Assembly (NCBI GenBank): GCA_036005185.1
Contig: DASYQS010000039.1
Span: 62,001-126,000, forward strand
Source of the DNA: VBAU01 sp036005185
GTDB taxonomy: Bacteria; Bacteroidota; Bacteroidia; Chitinophagales; Chitinophagaceae
Length of the DNA: 64,000 nucleotides
Direction of reading: 5' to 3'
Each line of letters opens with the position of its first letter. The first letter of the stretch is position 1. Positions 60,605 to 64,000 of this stretch are shown piece after piece. The translations under genes and the position numbers were made by a program. The notes under the pieces are model-generated. The model was not told where the DNA came from, ran no database searches, and worked only from the letters and a program-made list of their open reading frames with translations.

Positions 60605-61390
60605 ATGAAACTTAAATTATATCAAATAGACGCATTTACAGACAAATTGTTTGGCGGAAATCCTGCCTGCGTTATTCCTTTGGACAATTGGTTGTCTGAC
60701 GACATTCTTTTGAAAATAGCAAAAGAGAATGCAGTTGCCGAAACAGCTTTTTTCGTTAAAGGCGATAAGATACATTTACGATGGTTTACACCAAAATTTG
60801 AAATGGACTTGTGTGGACACGCCACTCTTGCAACAGCTCATTGTTTAAAAACAATTCTCAACTATCCAAATGACCAAATAATATTTGAAACATTGAGCGG
60901 AGACTTGACAGTTTTTGTAATGAATGATTTTTATTTTTTAGACTTTCCTTCACGAATGCCAATAATTTCAACTTTACCAAACATAATTGAAGGGTCATTG
61001 AATATTCAACCAAAAGAAGTTTTCAAATCAAGAGATTATGTATTGGTTTATGACACAGAAAAAGAAATAAAGAATATCAAAATCAACAGACAAGTTTTTG
61101 ACCAAATAAACCTTGACCCAGGAGGAGTAATAGTAACAGCAAAAGGTGATAATTGTGATTTTGTATCAAGATTTTTTACACCACAAGCATCAATTTTGGA
61201 AGACCCAGTAACAGGCTCTGCACATTGTTCTCTAATTCCATTTTGGGCGGCAAGACTTGGAAAGAAAAAATTATCTGCAATGCAAGTTTCGGACAGAGTT
61301 GGTAAATTACAATGTCAAGACAAAGGTGATAGAGTAATCATAAGTGGACAAGCAAAAACTTATTCAATTGGAAACTTATGGACAGAATAA
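60605..61390 (+). CDS. PhzF-family isomerase/epimerase
   Basis: A 261-residue PhzF protein. It begins MKLKLYQIDAFTDKLFGGNP, with the catalytic Glu in AVAETAFFV, then WFTPKFEMDLCGHATLATAH and EDPVTGSAHCSLIPFW, the duplicated hot-dog-like motifs of the family. PhzF proteins isomerise substrates by proton shuttling; most members outside phenazine gene clusters have unknown function. ATG at 60605 is used since the N-terminal family motif starts there. A degenerate core (GCATTAGCGG) sits 20-30 bp upstream, like the leader side of other units in the array. Confidence 0.92.
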   Translation: MKLKLYQIDAFTDKLFGGNPACVIPLDNWLSDDILLKIAKENAVAETAFFVKGDKIHLRWFTPKFEMDLCGHATLATAHCLKTILNYPNDQIIFETLSGDLTVFVMNDFYFLDFPSRMPIISTLPNIIEGSLNIQPKEVFKSRDYVLVYDTEKEIKNIKINRQVFDQINLDPGGVIVTAKGDNCDFVSRFFTPQASILEDPVTGSAHCSLIPFWAARLGKKKLSAMQVSDRVGKLQCQDKGDRVIISGQAKTYSIGNLWTE

Positions 61391-61417
61391 AAATGTTGGG
61401 CTGATGAGTTTCAAATG

Positions 61418-61450
61418 CCTCACCATCGCCAATGCGTTTCCGTTGGCAGC
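61418..61450 (+). repeat. attC-like right arm (site I)
   Basis: CCTCACCATCGCCAATGCG then TTTCCGTTGGCAGC, like the right arms of sites C and D, with core GTTGGC. The left arm seems lost, with only GGGCTGATGAG between the phzF-like stop and this arm. Confidence 0.55.
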
Positions 61451-61492
61451 AAGCAAAAACTATGGTATTCGACAGTTAAGTATTCATTTTAG

Positions 61493-62455
61493 ATGAACCC
61501 TTTATTAATAATTCTTGACGATTGGGAAGGTCGCATTCAAGCTTCGACATGTTGGACCCAATTAAAAGATTTAGTTGAAATCAAATTTTTAAAAAAGTCA
61601 ATTCAATATGTTGACAATACTGAAATAGAACAGGCTCAGTTTTTAATGGCAATAAGAGAGCGGACAGCTCTTGACAAAGCAGTATTTAAAAGAATGCCTA
61701 ATTTGAAGTTAGTGCTTCAAACAGGCGGACATGCTTACCATATCGACACATCCGCTGCGCAAAAACAAAACATTATTATTGCTTTGGGCAGACGAGGTAA
61801 AGCCCCTTTAGTTTCAGTACCTGAATTAACCTTTGCCTTTGCACTTAGCCTTATGCATAAAGTGCATCAGGGAAATAATACAATGCACAGTGGACAGTGG
61901 CAACTGTTTACAGGTCGAACATTATCAAAACGAAGATTAGGAATTCTTGGTTTGGGAAGACACGGCTCTCGTGTAGCACACATTGCAAGTACTGCTTTTA
62001 ATATGGAAGTTGTGGCTTGGAATAGAGGCGGAAACACTTATGACACAAGCAATGGCGTTAAAAGATTATCATTAGACGAACTCTTGGAAACGAGTGATAT
62101 TGTGAGCATTCATCTGCGGCTTTCAGAAGAATCTACAGGCTTGATGAATAAAGAAAGATTGGAAAAAATGAAAGCAGGTGCAATATTAATTAACACATCC
62201 CGAGGGGCTATTGTTGATGAAAATGCTTTAGTGGAAGCGTTGACAAAAGGAACTTTAGCTGGAGCTGGTCTTGATGTATTTACTCAAGAACCGTTGGCAA
62301 TAGATTCACCTTTGCGAACACTTGACAATGTTATTATAACACCACACATCGGTTGGACAGTAGAAGAAGTTTTTGAAGAGTTTGCTCAGATAGCTTGCGC
62401 TCAACTTATTCAATATTTAAATGGGACACTTTCAAAATCTGAATTACTATCATAG
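61493..62455 (+). CDS. D-2-hydroxyacid dehydrogenase family protein
   Basis: A 320-residue dehydrogenase. The NAD-binding motif is LGILGLGRHGSRVAHI at about 150-165, with the acidic/basic selector in AWNRGG. Catalytic residues appear in HLRLSEEST (Arg), DVFTQEP (Glu) and TPHIGWTVEE (His). It would reversibly reduce a 2-keto acid with NAD(P)H. The substrate is not evident. It begins 43 bp after the core of site I and is followed 9 bp later by the left arm of site J, forming the last clear unit of the array. Confidence 0.92.
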   Translation: MNPLLIILDDWEGRIQASTCWTQLKDLVEIKFLKKSIQYVDNTEIEQAQFLMAIRERTALDKAVFKRMPNLKLVLQTGGHAYHIDTSAAQKQNIIIALGRRGKAPLVSVPELTFAFALSLMHKVHQGNNTMHSGQWQLFTGRTLSKRRLGILGLGRHGSRVAHIASTAFNMEVVAWNRGGNTYDTSNGVKRLSLDELLETSDIVSIHLRLSEESTGLMNKERLEKMKAGAILINTSRGAIVDENALVEALTKGTLAGAGLDVFTQEPLAIDSPLRTLDNVIITPHIGWTVEEVFEEFAQIACAQLIQYLNGTLSKSELLS

Positions 62456-62464
62456 TAAAGGCCT

Positions 62465-62606
62465 GTCGCCAACAACCACATTTGTGTTGAGCTGCGACAC
62501 AAAGCATTGTTCAACTACTGTAACGATATTCAGCTTTTTGTCCCAGCGTGACATAATTCGCAACAGAACTGCCTACCTGCAATAACGAGTTCACACAACA
62601 AGCGGC
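62465..62606 (+). repeat. Degenerate attC-like site J, right end of the array
   Basis: Left arm GTCGCCAAC, AACCA, CATTTGTGTTGAGC resembles that of site B, including the shared following words AAAGCAT and TTCAACT.CTGTAAC. The right half (CCTACCTGCAATAACGAG to AGCGGC at 62606) resembles site C but has lost the GTTRGC core. Confidence 0.5.
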
Positions 62607-62654
62607 TTTGTAGAATTTAATTTAATTGACACTCCGCACGTTCATCCTCTCAAC

Positions 62655-62678
62655 TTTTAGAATTCTATTATACTTTAG
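62655..62678. repeat. 24-bp direct repeat, left copy
   Basis: TTTTAGAATTCTATTATACT then TTAG. It matches 63191-63214 at 21 of 24 positions. The two copies enclose the 121-aa gene. Confidence 0.65.
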
Positions 62679-62713
62679 GAGACATGAACCCTGATCTCAG
62701 ATCAATATTTTTT

Positions 62714-63079
62714 TTAATTCAGATTGTATTTTCTTAATAATGCATTAAGAGGTTCAATAAACAAAAAAGGGTTCTCGTCAAGCTCTATCCCAACATTCAC
62801 ATGTCCATTCTTACATGGGATCAGTAAAACAAAAAAATTACCATAGCGGATAATAAAATATTCAAGCCCCCCGCAATCTATATTACCCCGTTGTGAAGCA
62901 AGTTTAATTAATGTGGGGTTGACTAGGAGCTCTTCATATTTGTCTGATTCATTGGAGCTAACATTATTGATAACACTACGCTGTTTCATGGAAAGGCCAT
63001 CATTATCGTACACGGCTATGTATCTGATGTGCTCGGATATTTCAAACGCTTCATTGATCAACTTCTCTTTGTCTTTCAT
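62714..63079 (-). CDS. Unknown small protein, 121 aa, possible roadblock/longin-like fold
   Basis: A soluble protein of mixed alpha/beta pattern. An N-terminal helix (DKEKLINEAFEISEHIRYIA) leads to a conserved-looking middle, SDKYEELLVNPTLIKLASQR, then GNIDCGGLEYFIIRYGNFFV and a closing helix. The order helix, strands, helix and the size suggest a roadblock/longin-type domain. I have an impression of similar proteins in ammonia-oxidising archaea, which would imply lateral transfer; this is memory only. It stands alone, on the minus strand, between two 24-bp direct repeats. Confidence 0.68.
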   Translation of the reverse strand: MKDKEKLINEAFEISEHIRYIAVYDNDGLSMKQRSVINNVSSNESDKYEELLVNPTLIKLASQRGNIDCGGLEYFIIRYGNFFVLLIPCKNGHVNVGIELDENPFLFIEPLNALLRKYNLN

Positions 63080-63190
63080 AATTTATTTACGAAGTTGGTA
63101 GATTCTGTTTTAGTAAAGCAAGAGCATAACAAAGCTAAAAGAATTAATCGCTAACAACCAACTAGAGTATATGAGAGAACATCATCTCTA

Positions 63191-63214
63191 TTTTGGAATT
63201 CTATTGTATTTTAG
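63191..63214. repeat. 24-bp direct repeat, right copy
   Basis: TTTTGGAATTCTATTGTATT then TTAG; see the left copy at 62655. A shorter related word (TTTTGAATTCTATTGTGCAT) is in the loop of attC-like site D at 56817. Confidence 0.65.
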
Positions 63215-63238
63215 TAATGCATTGAGCTGAAGAATTCT

Positions 63239-63284
63239 ACCTATCTGCCCGCTGGTAGGTTTCCGGCACTTCCGTCTCAGGCGG
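63239..63284. repeat. Two small palindromes in the gap before the Crp/Fnr gene
   Basis: ACCTA-N12-TAGGT (63239-63260) and CCGTCTCAGGCGG (63272-63284) are GC-rich against an AT-rich background. They look like a dispersed intergenic repeat. They lie about 65-110 bp before the Crp/Fnr start. Confidence 0.45.
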
Positions 63285-63348
63285 ACGCAGTCGACAATGT
63301 GTAGCCATTGGCCTCAAAAATCACCAAAGCTTAAAGAGTAATGAAAAC

Positions 63349-63921
63349 ATGCCACCAAAAACTCTTTTTAAAATCTTTGCTTCTAAAGTAGCGCTTACCG
63401 AAAAGGAGTTTGAATCATTATCACATTACTTTAAATATTTAGCGGTTGGTAAAAAACACAAACTCGTTTCAGCAGGGCAATATTCCGATAGGGCATACAT
63501 CGTAGAAAAAGGCCTTTTGTTTTTATATAAACCGCTTGATAATGGCGACATACAAGTACTTCAGTTCGCCAAAGAGAATTACTGGATCGGAGATTTTTAC
63601 AGTGTTTTTTCCGGCTCGAAAGCCCTGTTTACTCTTGAGACCATAGAGCCATGTGAATTATGGTGTATTACAAAGGCAGATCTGGAAATTATGATGAGCC
63701 AATATCCCGTATTTGAAACCTACTTCAGATTGCTTGTTCAGGCCGCTTATGCACACACGTTGGTTCGATTGTCAGATGTTTATTCGCAGGATGCACAGGA
63801 GAAATACAACAGACTCAGAGCCCAGCAACCTGACCTGCTTCAACGGGTGCCTCAATACCTGATCGCTTCCTACCTGGGCATTCTGCCATCTTCCCTCAGC
63901 AGGATCAGGAATAAAAAATGA
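63349..63921 (+). CDS. Crp/Fnr-family transcriptional regulator
   Basis: A 190-residue regulator. The N-terminal cNMP-binding-like domain spans about 20-120 (HKLVSAGQYSDRAYIVEKG, GDIQVLQFAKENYWIGDFYS, ETIEPCELWCITKADLE), and the C-terminal helix-turn-helix is in RVPQYLIASYLGILPSSLSR. No Fe-S cysteine cluster of FNR type is seen, and the cAMP-contact residues are not clearly conserved, as is usual for the Bacteroidota group that answers unknown signals. The 79 bases after it hold no complete gene; an ATG at 63997 may begin the next one. Confidence 0.9.
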   Translation: MPPKTLFKIFASKVALTEKEFESLSHYFKYLAVGKKHKLVSAGQYSDRAYIVEKGLLFLYKPLDNGDIQVLQFAKENYWIGDFYSVFSGSKALFTLETIEPCELWCITKADLEIMMSQYPVFETYFRLLVQAAYAHTLVRLSDVYSQDAQEKYNRLRAQQPDLLQRVPQYLIASYLGILPSSLSRIRNKK

Positions 63922-64000
63922 ATTTCTTAGCATAGGCGAATGGTTTTCGTCCAAAGTCGAATGTAGCTTTATGTCATCTGTTAACAATCTAAAAAAATGA

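Noticed and set aside
1..64000. CRISPR arrays, rRNA genes, transposases, phage genes or a tyrosine recombinase
   Set aside because: No regularly spaced repeats, rRNA sequence, DDE transposase or integrase motif was found, so the cassette array is described without an integrase.

Overview
The window comes from a member of the Bacteroidota, most likely family Chitinophagaceae or a close relative. Evidence: low G+C, a protein with a type IX secretion (T9SS) sorting tail, LytS/LytTR pairs with beta-propeller and TPR sensors, DUF4834, DUF4197 and head-GIN families, the rimP-nusA-infB operon, and promoters of the form TTG-N19/21-TAnnTTTG in front of lysS and rimP. No rRNA, CRISPR array, transposase or integrase gene is visible. 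Three intact tRNA genes are present (Met/CAT, Asn/GTT, Thr/CGT).

Region 1 (1-8.2 kb): the 5' end of lysS, then a tightly packed minus-strand operon of eight genes (two small proteins, a CPBP-type membrane protease homologue, an epimerase-like and a short-chain dehydrogenase, a fatty-acid-hydroxylase/sterol-desaturase protein, a beta-barrel candidate and a polytopic membrane protein). It faces two tandem paralogous HTH regulators across a 220-bp gap that contains palindromes. Region 2 (8.5-15.5 kb): two LytS-type sensor kinases with nearly the same catalytic half but different sensors (propeller/Y_Y_Y versus TPR), followed by one LytTR response regulator. Region 3 (15.5-31.5 kb): housekeeping and metabolic genes (flavin reductase, FAA hydrolase, glycosyltransferase, SixA-like phosphatase, amidophosphoribosyltransferase, PAS kinase, SurA-like isomerase) and rimP-nusA-infB with a leader hairpin. 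Region 4 (31.5-47.5 kb): tRNA genes surrounded by tRNA fragments, HflX, a Rieske protein, a repeat protein with a T9SS tail, ThiL, an inositol-monophosphatase-type enzyme, a two-part glycosyltransferase, exported MsrB and MsrA, tiny lipoproteins and a subtilase. Region 5 (47.6-53.9 kb): aminotransferase, KdsB, sugar transporter and a KdnB-like Kdo 8-oxidase, suggesting lipid A-core chemistry based on 8-amino-Kdo.

Region 6 (53.9-62.6 kb) is the most unusual. Single-gene units (unknown protein, DHFR/RibD-like reductase, methyltransferase, VOC protein, NADP oxidoreductase, AraC regulator with a PEBP-like protein, PhzF, 2-hydroxyacid dehydrogenase) are separated by imperfect inverted repeats. Their outer boxes read GCYAAC/GTTRGC, with unequal spacers and inner boxes, like integron attC sites. 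With no integrase in the window, it looks like a cluster of attC sites lacking an integrase (a CALIN), or a related cassette system specific to Bacteroidota. It starts 15 bp after the stop codon of the kdnB-like gene. The window ends with a 121-aa gene flanked by direct repeats and a Crp/Fnr regulator.

Gene starts were moved inward from the longest open frame where an ATG matched the family start, removed an overlap or exposed a signal peptide. All family calls are from reading the sequence; none was checked by a search.
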